A stretch of 64,000 bases of DNA from Terrabacter sp. Root181. Lineage in GTDB: Bacteria > Actinomycetota > Actinomycetes > Actinomycetales > Dermatophilaceae. The notes beneath the pieces were generated by a model. It had not been told where the DNA came from, did not search any database, and saw nothing but the letters and a program-made list of their open reading frames with translations. Shown piece by piece: positions 9,859 to 20,388 of the stretch. How positions within the stretch are numbered: the stretch's first letter is position 1; every line of letters begins with the position of its first letter. The stretch is from contig NZ_LMHU01000001.1 of NCBI RefSeq assembly GCF_001428505.1, positions 1,014,891 to 1,078,890 of the forward strand, in the 5' to 3' direction. Position numbers and translations under genes: made by a program.

Positions 9859-11741
9859 CTCCTGCCCCGACCCGCCAGCAGACGTGGCTGAGCCAGCCGC
9901 ACCACGACGGGTCGGGGCGGTACGTCTCCAACCAGACGCCCCGCCTCGGCGACCGCGTCGACGTGCTCGTCCGGGTGCCGCTCGAGGCCGAGGTCGAGGC
10001 GGTCCACGTGCGCACGTCCCCGGACGGCGAGGCGACCTTCACGGTCGCCCGCAAGGTGCGCACGACGGCCGTCGACGAGTGGTGGCGCGCGACCCTGACG
10101 TGCCACAACCCGGTCACGAGCTACCGCTTCCTGCTCACCGGCGGCCCGACGAGGTACGCGTGGCTCAACGGGACCGGTGTCCACGGGCGGGACGTGCCCG
10201 ATGCGAGCGACTTCCGCCTCGTCGCGCACGCGAGCCCGCCGCCGGAGTGGGCGCTGGGGGCGGTCGTCTACCAGATCTTCCCCGACCGCTTCGCGCGCTC
10301 GAAAGGTGCCGACAAGCACGAGACGCCGGACTGGGCCGTCGCTGCGGCCTGGTCCGACCCGGTCGAGCTCAGCCCCAGGGGCATCGCCCACCAGCTCTAC
10401 GGCGGTGACCTCGACGGCATCACCGAGCACCTCGACCACCTCGAGTCGCTGGGCGTCGACGTCGTCTACCTGACGCCGTTCTTCCCGGCGCGCTCCAACC
10501 ACCGCTACGACGCGTCGTCCTTCGAGCAGATCGACCCGCTCCTCGGCGGTGCCCCGGCGCTGCGCCGGCTCACCAAGGCCGCCCACGAGCGCGGCCTGAA
10601 GGTGATGGGCGACTTCACGACGAACCACACGGGCAACGCCCACGAGTGGTTCCTCAAGGCCGCCGGTCCCGGCGGGAAGAACACGCCGGAGCGGGACTAC
10701 TACATCTGGGAGGACGGCACCTACGTCGCCTGGCTCGGCGTCCCGTCCCTGCCGAAGCTCAACCACCTCAACGCCGCGTTGCGCCACCGCATCTTCGAGG
10801 ACCCCCAGGGTGTCGTACGCAAGTGGCTGGGTCGGTCAGGTGGGCTCGACGGGTGGCGTGTCGACGTCGCCAACATGACCGGCCGCTGGCGCGACACCGA
10901 CGTCAACCACGACGTGGCTCGGCAGATGCGTGACGTCATGGGCCGGGTCGCCCCCGACGCCCTGCTCGTCGGGGAGCACTTCCACGACTACACGCCTGAC
11001 ATGCCCGGCGACGGCTGGCACGGCGTCATGAACTACGCCGGCTTCTGCAAGCCGACGTGGACGTGGCTGCGTGAGGAACCCAAGGACCCGCGGTTCCTCG
11101 GCGCCCCGGTCCCGCTGCCCCTGCTCGATGCCGGTGCGGTCGTCGAGACGATGCGTGACTTCACGTCGCGGATCGCCTGGCAGTCGCTCGTCCACTCGTT
11201 CAACCTCATCGGGTCACACGACGTACCGCGCATCCGGACCCTCGTCGGCGCCGACTCCGTCGAGGCGGCGGTCGGTCTGCTCATGACCTTCCCGTCGATG
11301 CCGATGATGACCTACGGCGACGAGATCGGGATGGAGGGCACCTTCGGCGAGGACGGCCGCCGTCCGATGCCGTGGGACGAGAGCGTTTGGGACTCGGGGA
11401 CGCTCGCGGTCTACCGCGGCCTCATCCAGGCTCGCCAGCGTTCGGTGGCGCTCCGGCGCGGCGGCCTGCGCTGGGTCTACGCCGAGGGTGACGCCATGGT
11501 CTACCTCCGCGAGACGCTCGACGAGGTGGCTCTCGTCCACGTCGCACGGGACGCCCACGACCCGGTGGTCCTCGACCCGCGTCACCTGGCCGGGATCGAG
11601 TCCGGTTCGCCGCTCTACGGACCCGTCCCCAAGGTCGGCAAGCGTGCTGTCACACTGAGCGCCTCGGGGCCCAGCGTCAGCATCTGGACGTGGCGCCCCA
11701 CCGACGACGGTCCACGGCACGTGCGACGAAGGGGGAGGTGA
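9855..11741 (+). CDS. GH13 alpha-glucosidase / cyclomaltodextrinase-like enzyme
   Basis: 628 aa from a GTG overlapping the malG stop (GTGA). An N-terminal beta-sandwich of about 125 residues resembles CBM34-type modules of neopullulanase/cyclomaltodextrinase enzymes, followed by the catalytic barrel (VVYQIFPDRFARS). Catalytic residues by motif: nucleophile Asp337 in GWRVDVAN, acid/base Glu374 in GEHFHD, stabiliser Asp456 in GSHDVPR. No signal peptide, so it acts in the cytoplasm on imported maltodextrins. Exact specificity (maltogenic, neopullulanase-like or glucosidase) cannot be told by eye. Confidence 0.88.
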   Translation: MTPAPTRQQTWLSQPHHDGSGRYVSNQTPRLGDRVDVLVRVPLEAEVEAVHVRTSPDGEATFTVARKVRTTAVDEWWRATLTCHNPVTSYRFLLTGGPTRYAWLNGTGVHGRDVPDASDFRLVAHASPPPEWALGAVVYQIFPDRFARSKGADKHETPDWAVAAAWSDPVELSPRGIAHQLYGGDLDGITEHLDHLESLGVDVVYLTPFFPARSNHRYDASSFEQIDPLLGGAPALRRLTKAAHERGLKVMGDFTTNHTGNAHEWFLKAAGPGGKNTPERDYYIWEDGTYVAWLGVPSLPKLNHLNAALRHRIFEDPQGVVRKWLGRSGGLDGWRVDVANMTGRWRDTDVNHDVARQMRDVMGRVAPDALLVGEHFHDYTPDMPGDGWHGVMNYAGFCKPTWTWLREEPKDPRFLGAPVPLPLLDAGAVVETMRDFTSRIAWQSLVHSFNLIGSHDVPRIRTLVGADSVEAAVGLLMTFPSMPMMTYGDEIGMEGTFGEDGRRPMPWDESVWDSGTLAVYRGLIQARQRSVALRRGGLRWVYAEGDAMVYLRETLDEVALVHVARDAHDPVVLDPRHLAGIESGSPLYGPVPKVGKRAVTLSASGPSVSIWTWRPTDDGPRHVRRRGR

Positions 11742-11742
11742 C

Positions 11743-12756
11743 ATGAGGGCACGACTGCGCGACATCGCCGAACAGGCGAGCGTGTCCGAGGCCACCGTGT
11801 CCCGAGTGCTCAACGGCAAGCCGGGGGTGGCCGAGTCGACACGCCAGGCCGTCCTCACGGCGCTCGACGTCCTCGGCTACGACCGACCGAGTCGCTTGCG
11901 CCGCAAGAGCGCCGGGCTCGTCGGCCTCATCGTGCCGGAGCTGACCAACCCGATCTTCCCGGCCTTCGCCCAGATCATCGAGAACTCCCTCGCGCAGAAC
12001 GGCTACACGCCGGTGCTGTGCACGCAGGTCGCGGGGGGAGTGCACGAGGACGACTACGTCCAGATGCTCCTCGAGCGCGGTGTCGCCGGCATCATCTTCA
12101 TCTCCGGCCTGCACGCCGACACGACGACCGACTCCGCCCGCTACGTCGCGCTGCGTGACCGCAACCTGCCGCTCGTCCTTGTCAACGGCTACATCGAGGG
12201 CGTCGACGCGCCCTTCATCAGCAACGACGACGTCGCCTCGATGGGCCTTGCGCTCGAGCACCTCGTGAGCCTGGGGCACCGCGAGATCGGTCTGGCAGTC
12301 GGACCCGACCGCTACGTGCCGGTCATCCGCAAGATCGCGGGCTTCCGCCACTCGATGCAGGAGCTGACCGGTCGCTCCGACGTCGACGACCTCATCGAGC
12401 GCTCGCTCTTCTCCGTCGAGGGCGGGGCGACCGCGGCCGGGCGTCTGCTCGACCGTGGCGCCACAGCCGTCGTATGCGGATCGGACCTCATGGCGCTGGG
12501 CGCCATCCGCGAGGCCCGCAAGCGCGGCCTCAACGTCCCGCGCGACTTCTCGGTCGTCGGCTACGACGACTCGACGCTCATCGCCTTCACCGACCCGCCA
12601 CTCACGACGGTGCGCCAGAGCGTCAACGCCATGAGTGCTGCGACGGTGCGTGCCCTGCTCGACGAGATCGCCGGGCAGCCTTCTCCCCGCGCCGAATACG
12701 TCTTCCGACCCGAGCTGGTCGTCCGCGGCTCGACGGGCGCTGTCCGGCGCCACTGA
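11743..12756 (+). CDS. LacI family repressor, probable maltodextrin regulator
   Basis: 337 aa; GGGGGAGGTGAC precedes the ATG, one base after the GH13 stop. The LacI helix-turn-helix is at the very start (LRDIAEQASVSEATVSRVLNG) with the hinge helix at about 48-60, followed by a periplasmic-binding-like sensor domain (GLIVPELTNPIFP, FSVVGYDDS). As the last gene of the maltodextrin operon it probably represses that operon through the symmetric sites in front of malE, making a MalR-type loop. Effector inferred to be maltose or a maltodextrin. Confidence 0.88.
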   Translation: MRARLRDIAEQASVSEATVSRVLNGKPGVAESTRQAVLTALDVLGYDRPSRLRRKSAGLVGLIVPELTNPIFPAFAQIIENSLAQNGYTPVLCTQVAGGVHEDDYVQMLLERGVAGIIFISGLHADTTTDSARYVALRDRNLPLVLVNGYIEGVDAPFISNDDVASMGLALEHLVSLGHREIGLAVGPDRYVPVIRKIAGFRHSMQELTGRSDVDDLIERSLFSVEGGATAAGRLLDRGATAVVCGSDLMALGAIREARKRGLNVPRDFSVVGYDDSTLIAFTDPPLTTVRQSVNAMSAATVRALLDEIAGQPSPRAEYVFRPELVVRGSTGAVRRH

Positions 12757-12787
12757 GCGTCCGCGCGACGTGGGGGAGTGCGGCCTT

Positions 12788-12815
12788 CCGGCGCTGGGCG
12801 CCGGCTCCAGCCCTC
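12788..12815 (+). repeat. dispersed intergenic element, copy B
   Basis: CCGGCGCTGGGCGCC followed by GGCTCCAGCC, between the convergent lacI and otsB genes. Matches the copies at 2395 and 44114. The GGCGC...GCGCC core can pair. Confidence 0.6.
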
Positions 12816-12849
12816 GACCGGCGGTCCGGGTTCTCGGCCTCCGGGGCCT

Positions 12850-12922
12850 CCACCGTTTGGGGGCCGCGGCGCCGGGGCGGTCGAGGGCGTGGGGTTACGC
12901 CCACCGTTTGGGGGCCGCGGCG
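12850..12922. repeat. 22-base direct repeat between lacI and otsB
   Basis: A 22-base block beginning CCACCGTTTGGGGGCC is present identically at 12850-12871 and 12901-12922, 51 bases apart. No coding sense was found in this 207-base convergent gap. Confidence 0.7.
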
Positions 12923-12963
12923 TCGAGGTGGTGCGCGTATGCCGGGTGGCCCGGTCGCCCGGT

Positions 12964-13767
12964 TCAGCTCGCGACGTGGGCGGCGGAGCAGAGGGACTGG
13001 AGTCGCGTCAGCAGGGCGGCCACGGCCGGCTCGTCGTCGACGCGGTAACGGGCGGCGGTCGAGCCGGTGCCGACCTTGACGGTGACGTCCTCGGGCCGGC
13101 GCATGCGCATGAACGCGTCCTCGTCGGTGACGTCGTCGCCGAGGTAGACGCGCGCGACGGCGCCGACGTGGCGCCCGAGCGCCGTGACGGCAGATCCCTT
13201 GTCGGCGTGGGAGACCGACAGCTCGAGCACCGACTTGCCCTTGAGCACCTTGACGCCGGGGTGGTCGAGGGCGACCCGCCGGGCGTCGGCGATGGCGGCG
13301 TCACCGACGTCGCGCGGGAGGCCGCGGACGTGGACGACGACGGCGGCCGACTTGTACTCGATCCCGGCCTCGGGGTGGTGCTCCTTGACGAGCGACTCGA
13401 TGTCGGTGCGCAGCTCGGCCAGCGTCACCTCGTCGTCAGGGGTCACGGCTGCCGCCTCCATGGCCTCGCGCACGGCCCCGCTCGACGACTCGGCGCCGTG
13501 GCTGCCGATGAGGACGATCGGCTCGTCCTCGGTGATGCCGGTGAGGGCCCGCAGCGTGTCGAGGTCACGTCCCGAGACGACGGCGACGTGGACGCCCGGC
13601 AGGCTCGCGAGCGACCGCAGCGTGTCGATGCTGCCCGCCACGGGCGTGGCGTTCATGGGGTCGGCGTCGAACGGTGCGAGCACCCCGTCGAAGTCGGTGG
13701 CGACGAGCAGGACCGGGGCGGCCGCCGCCTCCTCGAGCGCCTCCGCGGACGGCGCGGTGGCGCTCAC
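12964..13767 (-). CDS. otsB: trehalose-6-phosphate phosphatase
   Basis: 267 aa from a GTG that overlaps the otsA stop (GTGA). HAD-superfamily hydrolase removing phosphate from trehalose-6-phosphate. Motif I is DFDGVL (Asp25 nucleophile, Asp27 acid), motif II is VVSGRD, and the metal/motif IV region is [12 protein letters not shown]; the insert GLPRDVG...KSVLELS is typical of OtsB. The open frame continues upstream inside otsA but the coupled GTG is the credible start. Works with otsA in the two-step trehalose pathway. Confidence 0.92.
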   Translation of the reverse strand: MSATAPSAEALEEAAAAPVLLVATDFDGVLAPFDADPMNATPVAGSIDTLRSLASLPGVHVAVVSGRDLDTLRALTGITEDEPIVLIGSHGAESSSGAVREAMEAAAVTPDDEVTLAELRTDIESLVKEHHPEAGIEYKSAAVVVHVRGLPRDVGDAAIADARRVALDHPGVKVLKGKSVLELSVSHADKGSAVTALGRHVGAVARVYLGDDVTDEDAFMRMRRPEDVTVKVGTGSTAARYRVDDEPAVAALLTRLQSLCSAAHVAS

Positions 13768-15302
13768 GACCCCGCCCTGTCCGCGACACCGCGCGACCCG
13801 CTGCGGGACTCGCTGCGGGACTCGCTGGGGGCGGGCATGAGCGGAGTCTCCTCCGCGTGCGGGGTCGGCTGCGGGCGTGCCTCGGCCCCCGGCAGCTCGG
13901 GCGCCGCGGCGAGCGCGGCAAGATAGCGCGCCGCCCAGCGCTGGACGTCGTGGTCGGAGACGCGCCGGCGCAGCGCCTTCATGATCCGCTGCTTGTCCTT
14001 CTCGGGGGTGTTGATGGCGCGCAGGATCGTCTGCTTGAGGCCCTCGATGTCGTGCGGGTTGCACGCGAACGCCTGGTGCAGCTCGTGCCACGCGCCGGTG
14101 AACTCCGACAGCACGAGGGCGCCGCCGAGGTCGTGGCGGCACGTGACGTACTCCTTGGCGACGAGGTTCATCCCGTCGCGCAGCGGTGTCACGAGCATGA
14201 CGTCGGCGGCCTGGAAGAGCGCCGCCATCTCCTCGCGAGGGTAGGAGTGGTGGAGGTAGTGCACGGCCGGTGCGCCGATCTTGCCGAGCTCGCCGTTGAT
14301 GCGGCCGACGGTCTGCTCGATCTCGTTCTTGAGGTTGCGGTAGGCGTCCACCCGCTCGCGACTCGGCGTCGCGACCTGCACGAGCGTCACGTCGGGCGGT
14401 CCGATGCGCCGCTCGCTCAGCAGCTCCTCGTAGGCCTTGAGCCGGTGCCGGATGCCCTTGGTGTAGTCGAGCCGGTCGACGCCGAGCATGAGGACCTTGG
14501 GGTCGCCGAGGCTCTCGCGGATCTCGCGGGCGCGGGCCATGACGTCAGGCCGTCGGGCGAGCGCCTCGAGGCCCTGGAAGTCGACGGAGATCGGGATCGC
14601 GGCCGCCCGGACCTGACGGTGCGAGCCCTCGACGGTGACGCGGTCGCGCCTGGTCTGGGCACCGAGCAGCTGGCGGCAGGCACGCACGAAGTTGCGGGCG
14701 TCGGCCTGGCGCTGGAAGCCGAGGAAGTCGGCCCCGAGCAGGCCGTCGAGCAGCTGGGCGCGCCACGGCAGCTGCGCGAAGAGCTCGACGGGCGGGAAGG
14801 GGATGTGGTTGAACCACCCGATGCGCACGTCGGGTCGCAGCTTGCGCACGATCTCCGGCACGAGCTGGAGCTGGTAGTCCTGCACCCAGACCGTGGCGCC
14901 CTCGGCCGCGACCTCGGCGACGGCCTCGGCGAAGCGCCGGTTGACCGTCTGGTAGCTCGACCACCACTCGCGGTGGAAGGTCGCCGGCACGATGACGTCG
15001 TGGTAGATCGGCCAGAGGGTGTCGTTGGAGAAGCCCTCGTAGTAGTCGCGGATGTCGTCGGTCGACAGCGGCACGGGGTGCAGGTGGATGCCGTCCTCGT
15101 CGAACGGCTCGGGCGCCTCGCCGGCGTCGCCGGCCCAGCCCACCCATGCGCCGGGCTGCGTGCGCATCACGGACTCCATGGCGGTCACGAGGCCGCCGGG
15201 GCTGCGGCGCCACTCGACCTCGCCGTCGTCGGTGACGACCTTGTCGACGGGCAGGCGGTTCGCGGCGATGACGAGGTCGTAGGTCGGCCGAGCGGACGGC
15301 AC
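13764..15302 (-). CDS. otsA: trehalose-6-phosphate synthase
   Basis: GT20 glycosyltransferase making trehalose-6-phosphate from a nucleotide-glucose and glucose-6-phosphate. 512 aa from GTG 15302, preceded by CAGGAG; the open frame reaches further upstream but GTG is followed at once by the conserved start [12 protein letters not shown]. Other family motifs: [46 protein letters not shown] and [12 protein letters not shown]. The C-terminal tail beyond the GT fold is low-complexity Ser/Glu/Arg from a 12-base tandem repeat (13799-13822). Co-transcribed with otsB; probable osmoprotectant and cell-envelope precursor role. Confidence 0.93.
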   Translation of the reverse strand: MPSARPTYDLVIAANRLPVDKVVTDDGEVEWRRSPGGLVTAMESVMRTQPGAWVGWAGDAGEAPEPFDEDGIHLHPVPLSTDDIRDYYEGFSNDTLWPIYHDVIVPATFHREWWSSYQTVNRRFAEAVAEVAAEGATVWVQDYQLQLVPEIVRKLRPDVRIGWFNHIPFPPVELFAQLPWRAQLLDGLLGADFLGFQRQADARNFVRACRQLLGAQTRRDRVTVEGSHRQVRAAAIPISVDFQGLEALARRPDVMARAREIRESLGDPKVLMLGVDRLDYTKGIRHRLKAYEELLSERRIGPPDVTLVQVATPSRERVDAYRNLKNEIEQTVGRINGELGKIGAPAVHYLHHSYPREEMAALFQAADVMLVTPLRDGMNLVAKEYVTCRHDLGGALVLSEFTGAWHELHQAFACNPHDIEGLKQTILRAINTPEKDKQRIMKALRRRVSDHDVQRWAARYLAALAAAPELPGAEARPQPTPHAEETPLMPAPSESRSESRSGSRGVADRAGS

Positions 15303-15434
15303 GCAATCAACTCCTGCTGCTTCGAGGGGTGGTCCTCGGGCCGCGCCGTGCTCCGGCCCGGTGGGCAGGGGTGCGGCGGGCGCGATCGGTCTCACTCTAA
15401 CGAGCGAACGGTGGCGCCCGGTCCGGTCCCGTTC

Positions 15435-15440
15435 TAGGGT
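15435..15440 (+). promoter_or_regulatory. possible -10 box of the CBS protein gene
   Basis: TAGGGT fits TANNNT and lies about 70 bases before GTG 15509, in the otsA/CBS divergent gap. No convincing -35 was seen. Confidence 0.25.
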
Positions 15441-15508
15441 CGAGTCAGGGCATCTCTGGTGGAGCGGGTGGCCGCCTGAGGGCATCGCGCCGAGGTGAAG
15501 GAGTCGCC

Positions 15509-15940
15509 GTGAAGATTTCTGACGTGCTGCGCTACAAGGGCAGCGAGGTCATCACCGTCAAGCCCGACGAGACCGTCGCCGGCCTGCTCGCACTGCTGGC
15601 CGAGCACCGGATCGGTGCGGTGGTCGTCAGCACCGACGGCTCGAGCGTCGACGGGATCGTCAGCGAGCGCGACGTCGTCCGCCACCTCCACAGCACGGGC
15701 ACGAGCGTGCTCGAGGCGCCGGTGTCGCAGATCATGACGAGCGAGGTCACCACCGGTTCGGCCGACGACAACATCGCCGACCTCGCCGGGACGATGACCG
15801 AGATGCGGGTGCGCCACGTGCCGATCGTCGACGCCGACGGCAAGCTCGCTGCCATCGTCAGCATCGGTGACATCGTCAAGCACCGCCTGTCCGAGCTGCA
15901 GTCCGAGCGCGATCAGCTGCGCGACTACATCAGCAGCTGA
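15509..15940 (+). CDS. tandem CBS-domain protein
   Basis: 143 aa; GTG start with GAAGGAG 5 bases upstream. Two CBS motifs fill the protein: residues about 8-60 (ending [13 protein letters not shown]) and 75-130 ([23 protein letters not shown]). Stand-alone CBS pairs bind adenine nucleotides and act as energy sensors for partner proteins; the partner is unknown here. A strong hairpin follows the gene. Confidence 0.88.
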   Translation: MKISDVLRYKGSEVITVKPDETVAGLLALLAEHRIGAVVVSTDGSSVDGIVSERDVVRHLHSTGTSVLEAPVSQIMTSEVTTGSADDNIADLAGTMTEMRVRHVPIVDADGKLAAIVSIGDIVKHRLSELQSERDQLRDYISS

Positions 15941-15986
15941 GCACCGGGACGAAGGGGACCAACCACCACCGACCGGGACACTCCGC

Positions 15987-16021
15987 GGCGCGCTGCCGCA
16001 GGGTTCCTACGGCAGCGCGCC
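15987..16021 (+). terminator. terminator-like hairpin after the CBS gene
   Basis: Perfect 12-bp stem (15987-15998 with 16010-16021), 11-base loop, between two plus-strand genes. Its right arm runs up to the putative promoter of the kinase gene. Confidence 0.7.
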
Positions 16022-16028
16022 AGTCGCA

Positions 16029-16034
16029 TACCGT
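16029..16034 (+). promoter_or_regulatory. putative -10 box giving a leaderless kinase mRNA
   Basis: TACCGT (TANNNT) ends 6 bases before ATG 16041, so initiation would fall on the A of the start codon. No Shine-Dalgarno sequence at usable spacing. Confidence 0.4.
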
Positions 16035-16040
16035 AGGGGC

Positions 16041-17888
16041 ATGACTGCGTACGACCGGACCGAGCGGGTGCCCACCCCGCGGCCCGGCGCGCGCACCGGT
16101 GGTGTGCCCGTGGTCCCGAAGCCCGGCGGTCCCGGGTCCCAGCAGCGCATCGGCCCGTACCGCCTCATCGAGGAGATCGGCGAGGGCGGCATGGGCGTCG
16201 TGCACCTCGCCCTCGACCCGCGCGGCCGCGCCGTGGCGATCAAGGTGCTGCGCGCGCACGTGGCCCATGACGCCGACGCCCGCCAGCGCCTGTCCCGTGA
16301 GGTCGAAACACTCTCGCGCATCCGCGACGCCCGGGTCGCGAGCGTCATCGACGCCGACGTCATGGCGCCCCGCCCCTACATCGTGACGCGCTACGTGCCC
16401 GGTCCGGCCCTCGACGAGGTCGTCGAGGAGCACGGCCCGCTGGCGCCCGCCGACCTGCTGCGCCTCGCCCGCGGCATCGCCGAGGCGATCCGCGCGATCC
16501 ACGCGTGCGGCGTCGTCCATCGCGACATCAAGCCGGGCAACGTCCTCATCGAGGACGGCGACCCGGTGCTCATCGACTTCGGCATCGCGCACCTGCAGGA
16601 CGACGTGCGCCACACCGTCGGCGGGCTCGTCATGGGCACGCCCGGCTACCTCTCGCCCGAGCTCGTCGAGGGTGCCGCCATCACCGACGCCACCGACTGG
16701 TGGGGCTGGGCCGCCACGATCACGTATGCCGCGTCCGGCCGTCCGCCGTTCGGCCGCGCCCGCATGGACGCCGTGCTCACCCGGGTCCGCGCCGGTGACG
16801 TCGACCTCGAGGGCGTCGACCCTCGGCTCGTGCCGCTGCTGCGCGCGTCGCTGTCACCCGACCCGAGGCTGCGGCCCCACGCCGACCAGGTCATCGCGGC
16901 GCTCGAGCTCTACGCCGCGGGGCGTGCGGCGACCGTGCCGACGCCGAGCGGCAACCCCTGGGACGACGGCCGCGCCGCGACTCCGGGCGACACCCAGGTG
17001 GTCCAGAACGGCAGCACCGCCGTCATGCCGCCCGTGACGCCGGCGACTGCGCACCCGGCCGATACCCCGGTGCGGTGGGCCCCGCCCCCGACCGGCGCCC
17101 CGGCGCCCGCACCCGACCCGGCGGCATACGACCACGGCTGGGACGACGAGCCGGCGTCGGACCACGAGTGGGGCGGAGCGCAGGACTACGACGCTCTCCA
17201 CGGGCACGGGGGCGAGGACGTCGAGCAGGCCCAGCAGGGCTACTGGCCCGAGGACGAGTGGGACGAGGAGGCGGAGCCGGCCACGCGCGAGGGCGACCCC
17301 CGCATCGGCCTGCCGATGCGCACCGGCCTGCTGGCCGCCGTCGGCATCGCCTGGATCGGTGCCCTCATGGCCTGGCCGGGCATCGCCCTGCTCGTGCTCG
17401 TGGTGCTGTCGGCGCTCGCCCGCGCCACCGACCGCTCCGTCACGGCGCTCGTGCTGCGCCGCTACGACTTCGGGCGTCGGCGCAGCGACGTGCCCTTCGC
17501 CGTCGTCTCGAGCCCGTGGCACCTCGTCGTCGGCATCATCGCGACCGGGGTGGGACTGCTCCTGCCCGTCGCCGTGGCGCTCGCGGGGATCTTCGCGGCC
17601 GCCCTGCTCCTCGCCGGGACACAGGGGAGCGACCTCGGGCCCGGCGCCCCGATCACGCTCGCCGTCGGCGGCGTCCTGGGCCTGCTCATGCTGTGGTGGG
17701 GACCCGGCGGTGCCTCGCTGCGGCGGGGGTCGCGCTCGATCGCGCGGCGCCTCGTGCCGGCCGGCCTCGCCGCGCAGATCGTGTCCGGGCTGCTCGCCGT
17801 CTTCGGCGTCGTGGCCGCTCTCGTGGCGCTCCAGCACGGCACGAGCCTCACGTGGGACCCGTTCACGGCCAACCCGTTCGGGCACTGA
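16041..17888 (+). CDS. serine/threonine protein kinase with multi-pass membrane tail
   Basis: 615 aa. Hanks-type kinase domain at about 40-295: Gly loop IGEGGMGVV, Lys68 in VAIKVL, HRDIKPGN (Asp162), DFG at 179-181 and a P+1 segment GTPGYLSPE. An acidic, Pro-rich linker (about 300-415) leads to five or six hydrophobic helices (415-600), so the catalytic domain is cytoplasmic. It has no PASTA or other extracellular sensor repeat, unlike PknB, so it is another membrane kinase type with unknown signal. ATG 16041 is chosen because the kinase fold begins soon after and upstream sequence lies in a hairpin; a possible leaderless start. Confidence 0.88.
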   Translation: MTAYDRTERVPTPRPGARTGGVPVVPKPGGPGSQQRIGPYRLIEEIGEGGMGVVHLALDPRGRAVAIKVLRAHVAHDADARQRLSREVETLSRIRDARVASVIDADVMAPRPYIVTRYVPGPALDEVVEEHGPLAPADLLRLARGIAEAIRAIHACGVVHRDIKPGNVLIEDGDPVLIDFGIAHLQDDVRHTVGGLVMGTPGYLSPELVEGAAITDATDWWGWAATITYAASGRPPFGRARMDAVLTRVRAGDVDLEGVDPRLVPLLRASLSPDPRLRPHADQVIAALELYAAGRAATVPTPSGNPWDDGRAATPGDTQVVQNGSTAVMPPVTPATAHPADTPVRWAPPPTGAPAPAPDPAAYDHGWDDEPASDHEWGGAQDYDALHGHGGEDVEQAQQGYWPEDEWDEEAEPATREGDPRIGLPMRTGLLAAVGIAWIGALMAWPGIALLVLVVLSALARATDRSVTALVLRRYDFGRRRSDVPFAVVSSPWHLVVGIIATGVGLLLPVAVALAGIFAAALLLAGTQGSDLGPGAPITLAVGGVLGLLMLWWGPGGASLRRGSRSIARRLVPAGLAAQIVSGLLAVFGVVAALVALQHGTSLTWDPFTANPFGH

Positions 17889-18187
17889 CGGCCGCGCACC
17901 GCCGCGTCTGTAGGCCCGCCCGGTGGGGTCTGTGGGTGCCTGATGCGACCTCTGTGCGGGCCCTGTGTCCCTAGCGCATCAACCCCTGTCAGGGGCTGGG
18001 AAAAGATCACGGAAGTGTCTCGACATTCCTTGTGCAGGGCTGGAACGTCCCGTACCGTCAGTGCTCGGCGGCCTCGACTCTAGGGTCGGACGGGAGCTGC
18101 AGCACTTGGCTCCCGGGTCGCTTCGTCGCGTCCGGCTCCACACGAACGCTCCCACAACTTCACATGGACACCCATCAATCCGTTCCC

Positions 18188-19051
<864 letters not shown>

Positions 19052-19072
19052 GTTCCTGATACAACTGAGCCG

Positions 19073-19122
19073 GACGGCCTCGCGCGACCACCCCTGGGTT
19101 TGCGCGGGGCCGTCCTTTCGTC
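19073..19122 (+). terminator. Rho-independent terminator of the rpf gene
   Basis: GGACGGCC-TCGCGC (19073-19086) pairs with GCGCGG-GGCCGTCC (19103-19116), 14 pairs with one G-U, followed by TTTCGT. One of few hairpins here with a T-run. Confidence 0.85.
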
Positions 19123-19202
19123 TCCCCCGGCCGAGCCGTGTGGGCGTATGCGGTCCGGCTCGGCTACGCTTTCGCCCGTCCGCGGCGCTCGCGCCGGGAC
19201 GT

Positions 19203-19275
19203 GCTGGCGTGGCGCAACTGGTAGCGCACCTGTCTTGTAAACAGGCGGTTAGGGGTTCGAGTCCCCTCGCCAGCT
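19203..19275 (+). tRNA. tRNA-Thr (TGT)
   Basis: A 73-base cloverleaf: acceptor GCTGGCG/CGCCAGC (19203-19209 with 19268-19274), discriminator T, anticodon stem CCTGT/ACAGG around loop CTTGTAA (anticodon TGT), T-loop GGTTCGAGTCCC. CCA is not encoded. No integrase or duplicated 3' end was seen nearby. The following 189 bases (19276-19464) show nothing recognisable. Confidence 0.95.
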
Positions 19276-19464
19276 CCCTGACCACCGCAAAGCTGCTGGA
19301 CGACAGGCTCACCACCCGGTCACCCACTGCTCTGCCCACCTTTTCGCCGGGGCAGGATCCTGGTCATCCGCTCCCGTGACGCACGTCGTGCGGCAAGGCG
19401 GGTCGGGCACCACCCCGTGGCGGAGTCCGTCCCCCGTCCGTTCGTGCCGCCCTCGGGTAGCAGT

Positions 19465-20292
19465 TCACGTGATGGCCACGGCGGTGCCGGTGACCTCGAT
19501 CTCGGCTCGATCGGCGCGGATATCGACGACGAGGTGTCCAGGTCGCCTGAGATCCTCACCCTGATGGATGGTGACGGTTGCGGGTAGCGGCACGAGCTGG
19601 AGATCGCGGAGGTACGCGCCGAGCGCAGCGGCGGCGGCGCCGGTCGCGGGATCCTCGACGACGCCGCCTGGCGGGAACGGATTGCGCGAGTGAAAGAGCG
19701 AGCCGGCCTCGCGCCAGACCAGCTGGATCGTCGTCCATTCGCGGGCGGCCATGAGTGTCGCCAGCCGGTCGAAGTCGTAGTCGAGCGCGGCGAGGCGCCG
19801 GCGCGTGGCCGCGGCGATCACGGGATGCCAGGCGCCGGCATAGCCGATGCGTGGCGGCAGTGCGGGGTCGAGGTCGGCGGTGCCCCAGCCGAGTGACGCG
19901 AGCAGCTCCTCGAGATCCGCGGGTCCGATAGGGGAGATCCGCGCTGGCACGCTGGTGAGTGTCGCCAGGATGCGGCCGTCAGGATCGCGCCGGGTCTTGA
20001 CCGGAACCGGGCCGCCGGCCGTAGCCAGGACGACCTCGCCAGGCCCGTCGCGCTCGGCCAGGGCCACCGCCGTGGCAATGGTGGCGTGACCGCAGAACGG
20101 GACCTCGGCCAGCGGTGAGAAGTAGCGGATGTCGGTGCCGCACAGGAAGGCCGTCTCGCTGTATCCCAGGTCGGCGGCGATCGCGAGCATGCGATCGTCA
20201 CTCAACCCGGCCGCATCGAGCACGACACCAGCGGGGTTGCCGCCGTCGGGATGATCCGAGAACGCCACGTACCGTTGCACGGCCTCGCTCAT
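19465..20292 (-). CDS. PhzF family isomerase-fold protein
   Basis: 275 aa with the two-lobed PhzF fold signatures: VAFSDHPDGGNPAGVV at the start, GYSETAFL carrying the conserved catalytic Glu, FCGHATIATA in lobe one, and PPGGVVEDPATGAAAAALG opening lobe two. PhzF proteins isomerise or epimerise small molecules, in the best known case in phenazine biosynthesis, but most homologues have no known substrate and no phenazine genes are here. It lies 96 bases downstream of the P450 gene on the same strand, so the two may be co-transcribed. Confidence 0.88.
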   Translation of the reverse strand: MSEAVQRYVAFSDHPDGGNPAGVVLDAAGLSDDRMLAIAADLGYSETAFLCGTDIRYFSPLAEVPFCGHATIATAVALAERDGPGEVVLATAGGPVPVKTRRDPDGRILATLTSVPARISPIGPADLEELLASLGWGTADLDPALPPRIGYAGAWHPVIAAATRRRLAALDYDFDRLATLMAAREWTTIQLVWREAGSLFHSRNPFPPGGVVEDPATGAAAAALGAYLRDLQLVPLPATVTIHQGEDLRRPGHLVVDIRADRAEIEVTGTAVAIT

Positions 20293-20388
20293 GTCGGCAT
20301 CATCGCAGGCCTGACCGCTTGCGGATGCCTCATGTGCGGGGTGCAGACGTCGCCGCTGGGCCCGGACGGACCTGAGAGCTGGGCTCGA

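Noticed and set aside
15867-16040. Upstream extension of the kinase start
   Set aside because: It would run through the CBS gene end and a perfect hairpin; no kinase-family residues there.
19203-19300. tRNA-Thr as attachment site of an integrated element
   Set aside because: No integrase and no second copy of the tRNA 3' end within the window.
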